NCBI GenBank assembly: GCA_015060765.1
Contig: SUXW01000013.1
Span: 39,821-75,214 of the forward strand
Reading direction: 5' to 3'
Source: Bacteroides sp.
GTDB lineage: Bacteria > Bacteroidota > Bacteroidia > Bacteroidales > Bacteroidaceae
Length of the DNA stretch: 35,394 nt
The first letter of the stretch is position 1, and every line of letters starts with the position of its first letter. The notes under the pieces are model-generated. The model searched no databases. It had not been told where the DNA came from and saw only the letters and a list, made by a program, of their open reading frames with translations. Below are positions 8,129 through 16,836 of the stretch, one piece after another. The position numbers were made by a program, and so were the translations under genes.

Positions 8129-9541
8129 TTATTGTTCATTTTTAGTAGCTTTTTGGTACTTGATGATTGCACGACGGTTCAGAATCATCAAGAATAATGT
8201 AATGGCAACCAAAATGCCGGATCCAATCCACTTGAATGTGTGTGTCAGATGGAAGATAATCCATGCAAATGGGCTGGAGGCAAAGTCGAGTGCGCCACCT
8301 TCGAATCCATCAGGGATTTTTAAGGCACCGTCAGGACTACCTTTGGCTACGGTCAATGCATAAGCATCGTTGGCTGCTTGAGTAAACGATGAAGCCAAGT
8401 CGGTTACAAAATATAGACCGATGGTAAGTACTACCAAACCAATCAGGAATGACTTCAATACATTACCCTTAGTGATAGGCAATACCATAGGGAATACATA
8501 GAACATACCGGCCAAAGAAGCCAATGGGAGGAATTCGTTGCCAGGAAGAACGACGGCCAATAACAAAGTTACAGGAATCAAAAGCAACGATACTACCAAT
8601 GTAGCCGGGTGACCGATAACCAATGCCGGACTCATACCGATGTTCAAGCCTACGGCACCCTTGAATTTCTTGGCAATCATTTCGCGGGTTGCATCCGAAA
8701 TAGGCTTCAAACCTTCGATGAAAAGACCTGTAATACGTGGAATCAATTCCATAACGGCACCCATCTTGATACCCAAACCTAAGATGTTAGGAATCTTGTC
8801 GACCATTTCTGTGGTATCTTTACAAGATAAGATGCCAATACCGCATCCTACCAGAATACCTAAGAAAAGAGGTTCGCCCAACAAACCGAATTTCTTCTTC
8901 ATTCCTTCGGCATCGATGTTCAACTTTTCAAATCCAGGGATTTTGTCCAAAACTTTATTGATGACAATGGCAAAAGGAACAAATCCTTGGCAGAAAGGTT
9001 GAGGAATGGAAATACCTTCCATGTTGGCATAGAAACCTTGGAACTTGTCTGCTGTGTAGTCGGCCATTACCAATGTAATGATATAGCAAATGATGGCAGC
9101 AAAGAAACCCCATAAAATGCTGTCCGATGCAAAATAAACAATGGCACCGATGAAGGCAAAATGCCAATAGTTCCACAAGTCAATGTTGACGGTACGTGTT
9201 GTCTTGGTTAAAAGCATCAAGATGTTTACGCCCAAACAAACCGGTATGATGAATGCACCTACCGAAGTGTTGTAGGCTACAGCTGCTGCAGCAGGCCATC
9301 CCATATCGAAAACTTTCAATTGCAAACCGTAAATTTCAACAACTTGGCTTAAAGCCGGTCCAAGGCTGCTTGTCAGCAATGCGGTGACAACCGATAATCC
9401 CACAAAACCGACACCGACCAAAAGGCCGCTTTTTAAGGCTTTGCTAAATTTGATCCCGATACATACTCCTAAAATAGTAAAAATAATAGGCATCATCACT
9501 GCTGCGCCCAGACTGATAATGTAACTGAAAACTGCTTCCAT
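8129..9541 (-). CDS. GatC-like permease (PTS galactitol IIC family) without PTS partners
   Basis: The 470-residue polytopic inner-membrane protein resembles E. coli GatC along its length. Shared landmarks include a Gly-rich TM2-3 ([10 protein letters not shown]), [58 protein letters not shown] and [14 protein letters not shown]. In enterobacteria GatC works with GatA and GatB to phosphorylate galactitol. No IIA, IIB, HPr or EI gene occurs in this window. Its place as first gene of the kduI/ExuT operon suggests carriage of a pectin-derived uronate or keto-deoxyuronate without phosphorylation (inference). The frame is open to 9604. The start at 9541 is chosen because the homology begins there and a good promoter (9602-9632) would overlap the longer start. 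Confidence 0.8.
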   Translation of the reverse strand: MEAVFSYIISLGAAVMMPIIFTILGVCIGIKFSKALKSGLLVGVGFVGLSVVTALLTSSLGPALSQVVEIYGLQLKVFDMGWPAAAAVAYNTSVGAFIIPVCLGVNILMLLTKTTRTVNIDLWNYWHFAFIGAIVYFASDSILWGFFAAIICYIITLVMADYTADKFQGFYANMEGISIPQPFCQGFVPFAIVINKVLDKIPGFEKLNIDAEGMKKKFGLLGEPLFLGILVGCGIGILSCKDTTEMVDKIPNILGLGIKMGAVMELIPRITGLFIEGLKPISDATREMIAKKFKGAVGLNIGMSPALVIGHPATLVVSLLLIPVTLLLAVVLPGNEFLPLASLAGMFYVFPMVLPITKGNVLKSFLIGLVVLTIGLYFVTDLASSFTQAANDAYALTVAKGSPDGALKIPDGFEGGALDFASSPFAWIIFHLTHTFKWIGSGILVAITLFLMILNRRAIIKYQKATKNEQ

Positions 9542-9601
9542 GTAAATGATATTTTTTAAGTTTATTAAGATTTGTTTTTCAATAGTATTCCAAAATTTGT
9601 C

Positions 9602-9632
9602 CAAAAATAGAATCTTTTATTTATTCTTCAAA
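9602..9632 (-). promoter_or_regulatory. Promoter of the GatC-like/kduI/MFS operon
   Basis: Read on the minus strand, TTTG (9632-9629) and TATTTTTG (9609-9602) are exactly 19 bases apart, a full match to the Bacteroidota -33/-7 pattern. Transcription would begin near 9595, leaving a leader of about 50 bases before the ATG at 9541. Confidence 0.65.
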
Positions 9633-9777
9633 AAAGAAAAGGCTTAATTATTAGTAAAATGAAGGAAAAAGAACGATTTTTCCTATTTTCGGCTTAAAAT
9701 ATCCGTTTACGTGCACGGAAAAACAAATATTTACCCTCTTTTTCTAAAAAATACACCTGTTGTAAATGGAAACTAGT

Positions 9778-9785
9778 TAACTTTG
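9778..9785 (+). promoter_or_regulatory. -7 element for the GH105-CE8 operon
   Basis: TAACTTTG matches TAnnTTTG and lies 30 bases before the ATG at 9815. The only upstream TTG (9760-9762) is 15 bases away, shorter than usual, so the -33 box is weak; this often implies dependence on an activator. The interval 9633-9777 shows AT-rich sequence and nothing else I recognise. Confidence 0.5.
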
Positions 9786-9814
9786 CTTTCAGTTAAACAT
9801 AAATCTGATTTGAT

Positions 9815-11923
9815 ATGAACCAACATTCTATTTGTAAATTTATTGTAGGGAGTATCTTGTTGTTTTCCACCGTGTCGGGTTTGGCACAAAAGGTATCGGT
9901 AAGCAAGCCTTGGTCTGTCCGTATGGCTGAATCGGAAATGATTCGTACTCCGAAAGGCTGGCAATTGGACTTTTCAACTGCTCCCAAGTGGAATTATTGC
10001 CACGGACTGGTATTACAGTCCATGATGGATGTGTATGACCGTTATGGCGATCGGAAATTCTATGATTATGCATTGGCTTATGCCGATACTATGGTACAGA
10101 ACGACGGTTCCATTATGACTTATAAAGTAGAGGATTATACTTACGACCGCCTGAACTCGGGAAAGATTCTGTTCCGTATCTATGAACAGGAAAAGAAGGA
10201 GAAATATAAAAAGGCTATGGATATGTTGCGGACTCAATTCGATGGTCATCCGCGTAACGATGATGGTAGTTTCTGGCATAAAAAGTCGTATCCCAATCAA
10301 GTTTGGCTCGATGGGGTCTATATGTCCTTGCCTTATTATGCCGAATATGCATTTCGCAACAACGATGTAGAAGTGTATAAAGATATCGTGAATCAGTTTG
10401 CCATGGTTGCCAAGCATACTTACGACGCTCAAAACGATGTATATCGCCATGCGTGCGATGTCAGCAAACGCCAAAAGTGGGCCGACCCTGTAACAGGACA
10501 GTCGCAGCATTGTTGGGGACGGGCTATGGGCTGGTTCTCCATGGCATGCGTGGATGTGCTCGATTATATGCCGGTGCACGAACCGGGACGTGAGCAGATT
10601 CTTGCCATTCTGAATAAATTGGCAAAACAAATGAAAAACCGTCAGGATGCCAAGACGGGAGTGTGGTATCAGGTGATAGACCGTAGTGGCGATGAAGGCA
10701 ATTATTTGGAAGCGACTTGCTCTACCATGTTTGTCTATACGTTACTGAAAGCTGTACGCAAGGGTTACATCGATCCTTCTTATATGGAGGTAGCCGAAAA
10801 GGGATATCGGGGTATCTTGAAAGAGTTTGTGAAAGTCGATGACAATGGCGTGGTTTCCATTGAGAAGTGTTGCGCAGTAGCAGGTTTGGGTGGCAAGAAC
10901 AACCGAAGCGGTGACTATCAGTATTATTTGAATGAACCAATTCGTGCAAACGATCCGAAAGCTGTCGGTCCTTTCATTCTGGCCAGTTTGGAATGGGAGA
11001 GATTGCCAAAATCGCCCATTTCATCGGTAAATCCACAGGCTGGTGATACATTGGTTGTAGCACGTGATGGTACAGGACAGTACCGTACTTTGGCCGAAGC
11101 TATAGAACGGGTACGCGTATTTATGGATTACGATGTGACCATTTTTGTCAAGAAGGGTATTTATAAAGAAAAACTGATTGTTCCCGAACAATTACAGAAC
11201 GTGGAGATTGTTGGTGAGGATCGGGATGAAACCATCATAACTTTCGACGACCATGCCAATATCAATAAAATGGGTACTTTCCGTACCTACACTTTGAAGG
11301 TGATGGGTAATAATTTGACATTCCGTAACCTGACCATCGAAAACAATGCACCGCAGATGGGACAGGCCGTAGCTCTTCATACAGAAGGGGATTGCATTAA
11401 GTTTATCAATTGTCGTTTTTTGGGTAATCAGGATACCATCTATACCGGAGGCCGTTATGCGCGTTTGTATTTCAAGAACTGCTATATAGAGGGGACAACC
11501 GACTTTATCTTTGGACCGGCTACAGCTTTGTTCGAAGATTGTCACATCCACTGTAAACGGAATTCTTACATAACAGCCGCTTCCACTCCAGCCGAAGTGA
11601 AATACGGTTATGTATTCAAGAAATGTAAGATTACAGCTGCAGATAGTGTTACTAAAATGTATTTGGGACGTCCTTGGCGCCCGTATGGATATACATTGTT
11701 TATGGAGTGCGAAATGGGTGACTTCATGGCTCCTGAGGGTTGGCATAATTGGGGTAAGAAAACCAATGAAGAAACTGCCCGGTATTTGGAATATAATAAT
11801 ACAGGAAAAGGTGCCGACAAAAAAGGTCGTGTGGCATGGAGCCGTCAGCTGACCAAAAAGGAAGTGGAAGAAATTACCGCTGAAAATATGTTTGGAACAG
11901 GATATAAATGGGTATTGGAGTAA
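9815..11923 (+). CDS. GH105 unsaturated uronyl hydrolase fused to CE8 pectin methylesterase
   Basis: The 702-residue secreted protein has a signal peptide (residues 1-24, SGLAQ). Residues about 30-395 form a GH105 (alpha/alpha)6 domain with the catalytic Asp166 in QVWLDG and the conserved RAMGWF block (236-241). GH105 enzymes remove the 4,5-unsaturated uronic acid left by lyases. Residues about 410-702 form a CE8 beta-helix pectin methylesterase. It has GQAVAL (Gln517), LGNQDTIY (Gln539, Asp540), DFIFG (Asp563) and LGRPW (Arg619), which together give the two catalytic Asp residues and the essential Arg. Both domains look complete, with no frameshift at the join. The fusion couples demethylation to removal of the unsaturated end unit, probably in the periplasm since the signal is not a lipoprotein type. 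It is first in an operon with the PL1 gene 34 bases downstream. Confidence 0.93.
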   Translation: MNQHSICKFIVGSILLFSTVSGLAQKVSVSKPWSVRMAESEMIRTPKGWQLDFSTAPKWNYCHGLVLQSMMDVYDRYGDRKFYDYALAYADTMVQNDGSIMTYKVEDYTYDRLNSGKILFRIYEQEKKEKYKKAMDMLRTQFDGHPRNDDGSFWHKKSYPNQVWLDGVYMSLPYYAEYAFRNNDVEVYKDIVNQFAMVAKHTYDAQNDVYRHACDVSKRQKWADPVTGQSQHCWGRAMGWFSMACVDVLDYMPVHEPGREQILAILNKLAKQMKNRQDAKTGVWYQVIDRSGDEGNYLEATCSTMFVYTLLKAVRKGYIDPSYMEVAEKGYRGILKEFVKVDDNGVVSIEKCCAVAGLGGKNNRSGDYQYYLNEPIRANDPKAVGPFILASLEWERLPKSPISSVNPQAGDTLVVARDGTGQYRTLAEAIERVRVFMDYDVTIFVKKGIYKEKLIVPEQLQNVEIVGEDRDETIITFDDHANINKMGTFRTYTLKVMGNNLTFRNLTIENNAPQMGQAVALHTEGDCIKFINCRFLGNQDTIYTGGRYARLYFKNCYIEGTTDFIFGPATALFEDCHIHCKRNSYITAASTPAEVKYGYVFKKCKITAADSVTKMYLGRPWRPYGYTLFMECEMGDFMAPEGWHNWGKKTNEETARYLEYNNTGKGADKKGRVAWSRQLTKKEVEEITAENMFGTGYKWVLE

Positions 11924-11957
11924 TTGTGCCATTGAGAAATGAATTTGTTATTTATTA

Positions 11958-14345
11958 ATGAATAGAAACTGGATGAAAAAGAATAATTGGATTATGTTGT
12001 TCTTATTGGGGATGGGGTTTTCTTTCTTTGCTTGTAGCGGAAGTGATCCGGAAGTGAAGGAGCCTGATACACCTACCGTACCCGAAACGCCTAAGGAAAC
12101 AATCACTTGTTCCATCACTTCATTGAATGCTACATCAGAGGGGGGTGAATATGTATTGGAATTTACTGCAAGTTCAAACTGGAACATCACTGTTCCTACT
12201 AATACCACTTGGTGTACAGTGTCACCGACATCGGGCGATGCAGGAACAACCAAAGTAACGGTGAAGACAATAGCTAATGATGATTACGACGACCGTAATG
12301 CTACCATCTTCATCAAATGTGGAACCGCAACCCATTCGGTTGTACTGACTCAAAAGCAGAAAAACGCTTTGTTGCTGTCTGCAACGAAGTATGAAGTAGA
12401 GCAGAAAGGTGGAACCATTGAGGTGGAAGCCAAGGCGAATGTCTCTTATGATGTGTCGATTGCAGAGTCTTGTAAAAGTTGGATTACTTCTAACGATGCT
12501 CGTGCGCTAAATTCAAAAAAGCATTCTTTCACCGTTGCTGCGAGTGAAGAATATGATAAGCGCGAAGGGGAAATAGTATTCAAAAGTGCCGATTTCACCG
12601 AAACAGTTAAAGTATATCAATCGGGTGGAGCTGTCTTTATCTTATCGAAGGATGAATACAATGTGCCCAAAACAGGAGGTGAAATTACCATCGAAGTGAA
12701 AAGCAATTTTGAATTTACGGTGGATGAACCTCAAGTGGAATGGCTGACCAAACAAGCTACAGGACGTGCAGTGTCGAGCCATACCTTATATTATGCCATA
12801 AAGCCGAACGAAACGGATGCTGATCGTGAAACGAGCTTGGTGTTCAGAGATAAAAGTTCAGGAACGGAAAAGGCTGTAGTGAAGGTTGTTCAAGGTTCTA
12901 CACTGTTACAGGATTATCCCACACCCGATCGTTCTAAAATTGCAGCTTTCCCGGGTGCCGAAGGCGCCGGCAAGTATGTTACCGGTGGTGCAGGTGGTAG
13001 TGTATATGTTGTAACTTCCTTGGCCGACGACGGTTCGGAAGGAACTCTACGTTGGGCGGTCAATAAGAAAGGAAAACGTACCATCGTGTTTGCAGTAGCT
13101 GGAATTATTGATTTGAAGACCGATTTGAAGATCTCCAATGGTGATGTAACGATAGCGGGACAGACTGCACCGGGCGATGGTATCTGTCTGAAACGTGGTT
13201 CGGTAGTTGTTTCTTCCGATAATGTGATTGTTCGTTTCCTTCGTTTCCGTTTGGGCGATGAAATGCGTTCAACCGATAGCAATGACCAGAAGGATGCCGA
13301 TGCCATTTGGGGCCGTAATTTGAAGAATGTGATGATTGACCATTGTTCCATGAGCTGGAGTACCGATGAATGCGCTTCTTTCTATGGTAATACCCACTTT
13401 ACTATGCAATGGTGTATTTTGGCCGAAAGCCTTTATGCCTCTAAACATCCGAAAGGTAATCATGGCTATGCCGGTATTTGGGGAGGGTCTCCCGCTACTT
13501 TCCATCATAATTTGTTGGCGCATCACACCAGTCGTACACCGCGTCTTTGTGGTAGCCGTTATACAGGTAAACCCGAAGAAGAAAAAGTGGATTTACGCAA
13601 TAATGTGTTCTATAATTGGGGACCTACTAATGGAGGCTATGCCGGTGAAGGAGGCTATTATAATTTTGTAAACAACTACTATAAACCAGGTAAGTCCACC
13701 AATACCAAGAAAAATATCATCAACCGCATTTTTTCACCGAATGGTGACGATGGTTCGGAAGCCAACGCAAAAGGTGTTTGGGGACATTTTTATCTGAACG
13801 GTAATGTATTCGATTCCAATCCTTCTGAAGTGGATAGTAAGTATCAGGATTTGATTACTTCGGTCAATAACGATAATTGGGTAGGATTACAACCTAAACC
13901 GTCGGATGAAGTTCCTTTGCCTGCTGGTGGAGAAACATCGTTACGTTTGTCGTCTGAAGTTTCTTTCGATACTTTCGATGTGAAGGCATATACCCAATCG
14001 GCCAAAGATGCTTATTCGTCCGTATTGAAATATGCCGGTGCTTCTCTTAAACGCGACGCGGTGGATGTCCGTGTGGTTTCGGAAGTGGAAAACGGTACTC
14101 CGTCTTCTAAAGGAGGAAAGAATGGTATTATCGATTCTCAAACGCAAGTGGGTGGATGGCCCACTTATACTGGGACAGCTTTATCCGATGCCGATAAAGA
14201 CGGTATGCCCGATGAGTGGGAAACACAGAAGGGTTTGAATCCGAATGATGCTTCGGATGCTGTCAAATACAATTTGAGTCCGGATTATACCAATTTGGAA
14301 GTATACATAAATGGATTGGTTTCAGAAACTTTTCCATCTAAATGA
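11958..14345 (+). CDS. PL1 pectate lyase lipoprotein with three BACON domains
   Basis: The 795-residue protein has a lipoprotein signal (FSFFAC, Cys26), so it is probably anchored at the outer membrane. Three BACON-type beta domains follow at about 50-132, 137-222 and 226-312, each ending in a VxxxQ-type strand; they may act as spacers or sugar/mucin-binding modules. The catalytic PL1 beta-helix starts near FPGAEGAGKY (331). It contains GDGICLKRG, NVIVRFLRFR, DADAIWG, VMIDHCSMSWSTDE and HTSRTPRLCGSR (Arg526 and Arg529 are candidates for the catalytic Arg). The C-terminus has DADKDGMPDEWE (from 744), a thrombospondin type 3-like calcium motif. It should cleave de-esterified homogalacturonan by beta-elimination, producing the unsaturated ends that GH105 removes. 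A second ATG at 11973 is possible. Confidence 0.92.
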   Translation: MNRNWMKKNNWIMLFLLGMGFSFFACSGSDPEVKEPDTPTVPETPKETITCSITSLNATSEGGEYVLEFTASSNWNITVPTNTTWCTVSPTSGDAGTTKVTVKTIANDDYDDRNATIFIKCGTATHSVVLTQKQKNALLLSATKYEVEQKGGTIEVEAKANVSYDVSIAESCKSWITSNDARALNSKKHSFTVAASEEYDKREGEIVFKSADFTETVKVYQSGGAVFILSKDEYNVPKTGGEITIEVKSNFEFTVDEPQVEWLTKQATGRAVSSHTLYYAIKPNETDADRETSLVFRDKSSGTEKAVVKVVQGSTLLQDYPTPDRSKIAAFPGAEGAGKYVTGGAGGSVYVVTSLADDGSEGTLRWAVNKKGKRTIVFAVAGIIDLKTDLKISNGDVTIAGQTAPGDGICLKRGSVVVSSDNVIVRFLRFRLGDEMRSTDSNDQKDADAIWGRNLKNVMIDHCSMSWSTDECASFYGNTHFTMQWCILAESLYASKHPKGNHGYAGIWGGSPATFHHNLLAHHTSRTPRLCGSRYTGKPEEEKVDLRNNVFYNWGPTNGGYAGEGGYYNFVNNYYKPGKSTNTKKNIINRIFSPNGDDGSEANAKGVWGHFYLNGNVFDSNPSEVDSKYQDLITSVNNDNWVGLQPKPSDEVPLPAGGETSLRLSSEVSFDTFDVKAYTQSAKDAYSSVLKYAGASLKRDAVDVRVVSEVENGTPSSKGGKNGIIDSQTQVGGWPTYTGTALSDADKDGMPDEWETQKGLNPNDASDAVKYNLSPDYTNLEVYINGLVSETFPSK

Positions 14346-14367
14346 ATTGACTTCACTCTATTACAAT

Positions 14368-14419
14368 ATTGTTCATAAGAAGAGGAGTGCTGTCAGGTAC
14401 TCCTCTTCTTATGAACAAT
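14368..14419 (+). terminator. Terminator of the GH105-CE8/PL1 operon
   Basis: A perfect 21-bp inverted repeat (14368-14388 with 14399-14419) has a 10-base loop and is followed by TTTT. It starts 22 bases after the PL1 stop codon. Its length is unusual, but the position fits intrinsic termination of the plus-strand operon. Confidence 0.85.
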
Positions 14420-14494
14420 GTTTTCTCGTTATTTCCTAATATATTAAGGGAACTAGACATAATATTTGTGTAAATATATTATTCCCCAATAAAG

Positions 14495-14528
14495 AAGAGG
14501 GTGCACCATTGTTTTGGTACACCCTCTT
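14495..14528 (-). terminator. Terminator of the minus-strand susC/susD/lipoprotein operon
   Basis: Arms AAGAGGGTG (14495-14503) and CACCCTCTT (14520-14528) pair perfectly. An inner ACC/GGT pair extends the stem across a C/A mismatch, with an 8-base loop. It lies 25 bases beyond the stop of the lipoprotein gene at 14553. The convergent operon has its own separate hairpin to the left. Confidence 0.8.
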
Positions 14529-14552
14529 GAAACACTATTTAAGAATCTAATC

Positions 14553-16805
14553 TTATTTCAGATTGCTCCACCACTTGGAAGCACCAATCTTCAATTTGTA
14601 GATATTGGAGTTCTTTACTTTGTCTGTATTTTGGAAGTACAAACCATCCAAATTGTCTGTGTGGTGTTCCAAATGATTACCATTTTCTGAAGAATGATAC
14701 TTCGGATTTGGAGATACGAACAATTCAGTTGCCGAAAGGTTGTCTACATGTACATTCAGTTCATCCATACCATTTGGAAAATTGGATGTTGTGAACTTAC
14801 CTGGAGCGTTACTCTTGGCAGAGAATGCGCCCTTGGTGAAGATCTGACCAGCTGTCAAATTATTGTTGGTAGACCAGTTGTTGGCAATGTCGAATGTTAC
14901 AATACCGCTACCGTCACCACCTTGGATAGTACGGATATCACAAGCTTGGCAATTCAAGTTACGCCATGTATCAGCATCGTCCTTGGTAACTGTCCAGAAA
15001 TTGTTCTTGATAGTCAATGAAGAACCACCGGGCATGTAACGGAAGTTGAAGAACGGAACAGCAGAGCGTGTAGCATGGTTTACAAATGTGTTGTTTTCTA
15101 CAATAATGTTCCAACGTACAGATGGGTCCCATACCAAGTTACGGTTGTTATCAGTAATGATAGAGCCGTGAGGTGTGTTACACCAAGTGTTGTTTCTGAT
15201 TGTTACGTTTTCAAGAATGTTACTTTTTGGCTTACCGTTGTGGTCAGCAAAGATGATATTGTAACCCTTACCGCCATTGTCATAGTAGCCGGTGTTCAGA
15301 AACTCACAGTTTTCCATCTTCAGATTATGGATATTGAAGTCGTTAGAACCCTGAATACGGAAGAAACCACGAATCATCCCTTGGAAGGTACAGCCATTCC
15401 ATTCCAATAAAGTGACGTTGATACCCATACCGTTGGAATACATGTTCATAAAGTAGTTACCTACAGCACTACCAATCTTTTCTTGTGCATGACCGTAGTT
15501 GGTAGCTAAAGGAACATTTACATCCAAATTTACAAAACGTACGGAATCAATATCCAAAGGAATGGTGGAGTTTTCACCAGGTTGTGGCTGACGGCCCAAC
15601 ATGAAGTTACAAGTATTTACACTTGTTCCGCTTTTGGTTATACCGTTCAAGTAGAGTTTGGCTTTCCCTTTACCGGCTGCAAGATCTTCCGGATTGGTTT
15701 GAAGTGTAAGGCCTTTGTAAATAGAAGGATTACCACGGAAATAATATGCTTTGCCACCTTCCAAGTTGAATACTTGGTTTTCAGCCAATTCCATGGATTC
15801 ACAATAACCGCTGATGATGTAGTCAAGCATCATAGCATTGTATTCAGAAATGTCATGGAGAGTTTCGTTTGCAGTGCCTACTGCTGTTGTGTCGATGGGG
15901 TTCGGCACGTGAGTTAGAAGGATGGCAGGACCAGGAGTTCCCTTAGTGCGTTTTAACAATGGGTTGAAGTTGGCATCTACCGAGATTTTGATGTCACCGT
16001 CCCATACATCGATGTTGTATACGGCATTTTCAGAAAGCCCTTCTACGTCAATATAACCTCTTTCCCAGTCTTCTTCTTTGATGGTGTATTTGCTGAATCC
16101 AGCAGGTACAGCCGCATTGGGAGAAGACTTACTTGGAGTAATGGTCAGGTAGTCTACCTTGAACACGTCACCTTGAACGGTAAAGTGTTCCTTAAAGCCC
16201 ATCATCTGTTCATCGCTATAGCCAGCGGTACTACGGTTCAAGTTGATACGCATGGAGGTCTTGGTTATATCAGAAACCTGAATGATATAGGGTACTTCAT
16301 AACGTACAGCTGTCTGCAAACCTAAATAATCTGCCCAACCGCGGCCGTCACCGTGACCGTACCACTTAGAATTCTTTGGGTCGTTAGGATCGGCAGAATT
16401 CAATGTACGGATAGAGAAACGGTAGTCGGTCTGATAGTTTAAGTCCTTGATGAGACAGTCCAACTTGTCTGCACCCACAATAATGGTATCACCGGAAAGA
16501 AGGCCGAGTGAATCGGTCTCATGCCAAGCTTGAGCACCACCGGATACATTGGGTTGGAGTGCCCAACGGATTTGATAACCGTATGCGCCTTCCACCCCGA
16601 ACCAATAAAGGTGAACGTCGTTGAGGTCAACAACCGTACAGTTGTAGGGGTCACTGTCACCCTTACCTGTGTTGTCGTCTTTTCGGAACATAGTCATGAA
16701 CTTGCGGTCGGTTCCTTCTTGAAAAGTTTCATCTTCATCGGAACATGCTACAAAGCCCACTACTGTTGCAAATAGACTCAGTGAATATAATAAAAATTTC
16801 TTCAT
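14553..16805 (-). CDS. SusD-associated surface lipoprotein, DUF4957/DUF5123-type beta-helix
   Basis: The 750-residue lipoprotein has a lipobox GFVAC (Cys21), followed by acidic residues (SDEDE) typical of surface export in Bacteroidota. An N-terminal fibronectin III-like part (about 60-290; YQIRWALQPN, YRFSIRTLNSADP) precedes a long Asn-rich region. That region repeats short beta strands (INVTLLEWNGCTF, FNIHNLKMENCEF, NVTIRNNTW, IIVENNTFVN, LTIKNNFW), as in right-handed parallel beta-helices. I recognise this as the DUF4957/DUF5123 type commonly found after susD in pectin loci. The role is probably binding of pectin chains at the surface; lyase activity is not excluded, because PL and GH28 folds are also beta-helices. 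It is the last gene of the minus operon, 31 bases after susD. Confidence 0.75.
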   Translation of the reverse strand: MKKFLLYSLSLFATVVGFVACSDEDETFQEGTDRKFMTMFRKDDNTGKGDSDPYNCTVVDLNDVHLYWFGVEGAYGYQIRWALQPNVSGGAQAWHETDSLGLLSGDTIIVGADKLDCLIKDLNYQTDYRFSIRTLNSADPNDPKNSKWYGHGDGRGWADYLGLQTAVRYEVPYIIQVSDITKTSMRINLNRSTAGYSDEQMMGFKEHFTVQGDVFKVDYLTITPSKSSPNAAVPAGFSKYTIKEEDWERGYIDVEGLSENAVYNIDVWDGDIKISVDANFNPLLKRTKGTPGPAILLTHVPNPIDTTAVGTANETLHDISEYNAMMLDYIISGYCESMELAENQVFNLEGGKAYYFRGNPSIYKGLTLQTNPEDLAAGKGKAKLYLNGITKSGTSVNTCNFMLGRQPQPGENSTIPLDIDSVRFVNLDVNVPLATNYGHAQEKIGSAVGNYFMNMYSNGMGINVTLLEWNGCTFQGMIRGFFRIQGSNDFNIHNLKMENCEFLNTGYYDNGGKGYNIIFADHNGKPKSNILENVTIRNNTWCNTPHGSIITDNNRNLVWDPSVRWNIIVENNTFVNHATRSAVPFFNFRYMPGGSSLTIKNNFWTVTKDDADTWRNLNCQACDIRTIQGGDGSGIVTFDIANNWSTNNNLTAGQIFTKGAFSAKSNAPGKFTTSNFPNGMDELNVHVDNLSATELFVSPNPKYHSSENGNHLEHHTDNLDGLYFQNTDKVKNSNIYKLKIGASKWWSNLK

Positions 16806-16836
16806 TGTTCTTATTTTATTAATGGGTTATAATTAA

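Noticed and set aside
8129..9604. Longer start of the GatC-like gene at 9604
   Set aside because: It would place the start codon inside the -7 promoter element, and the extra 21 residues have no counterpart in GatC.
9815..11923. Frameshift or assembly join between two separate genes (GH105 and CE8)
   Set aside because: The frame is continuous with a natural linker (about 395-412) and both domains are complete, so a true fusion is the simpler reading.
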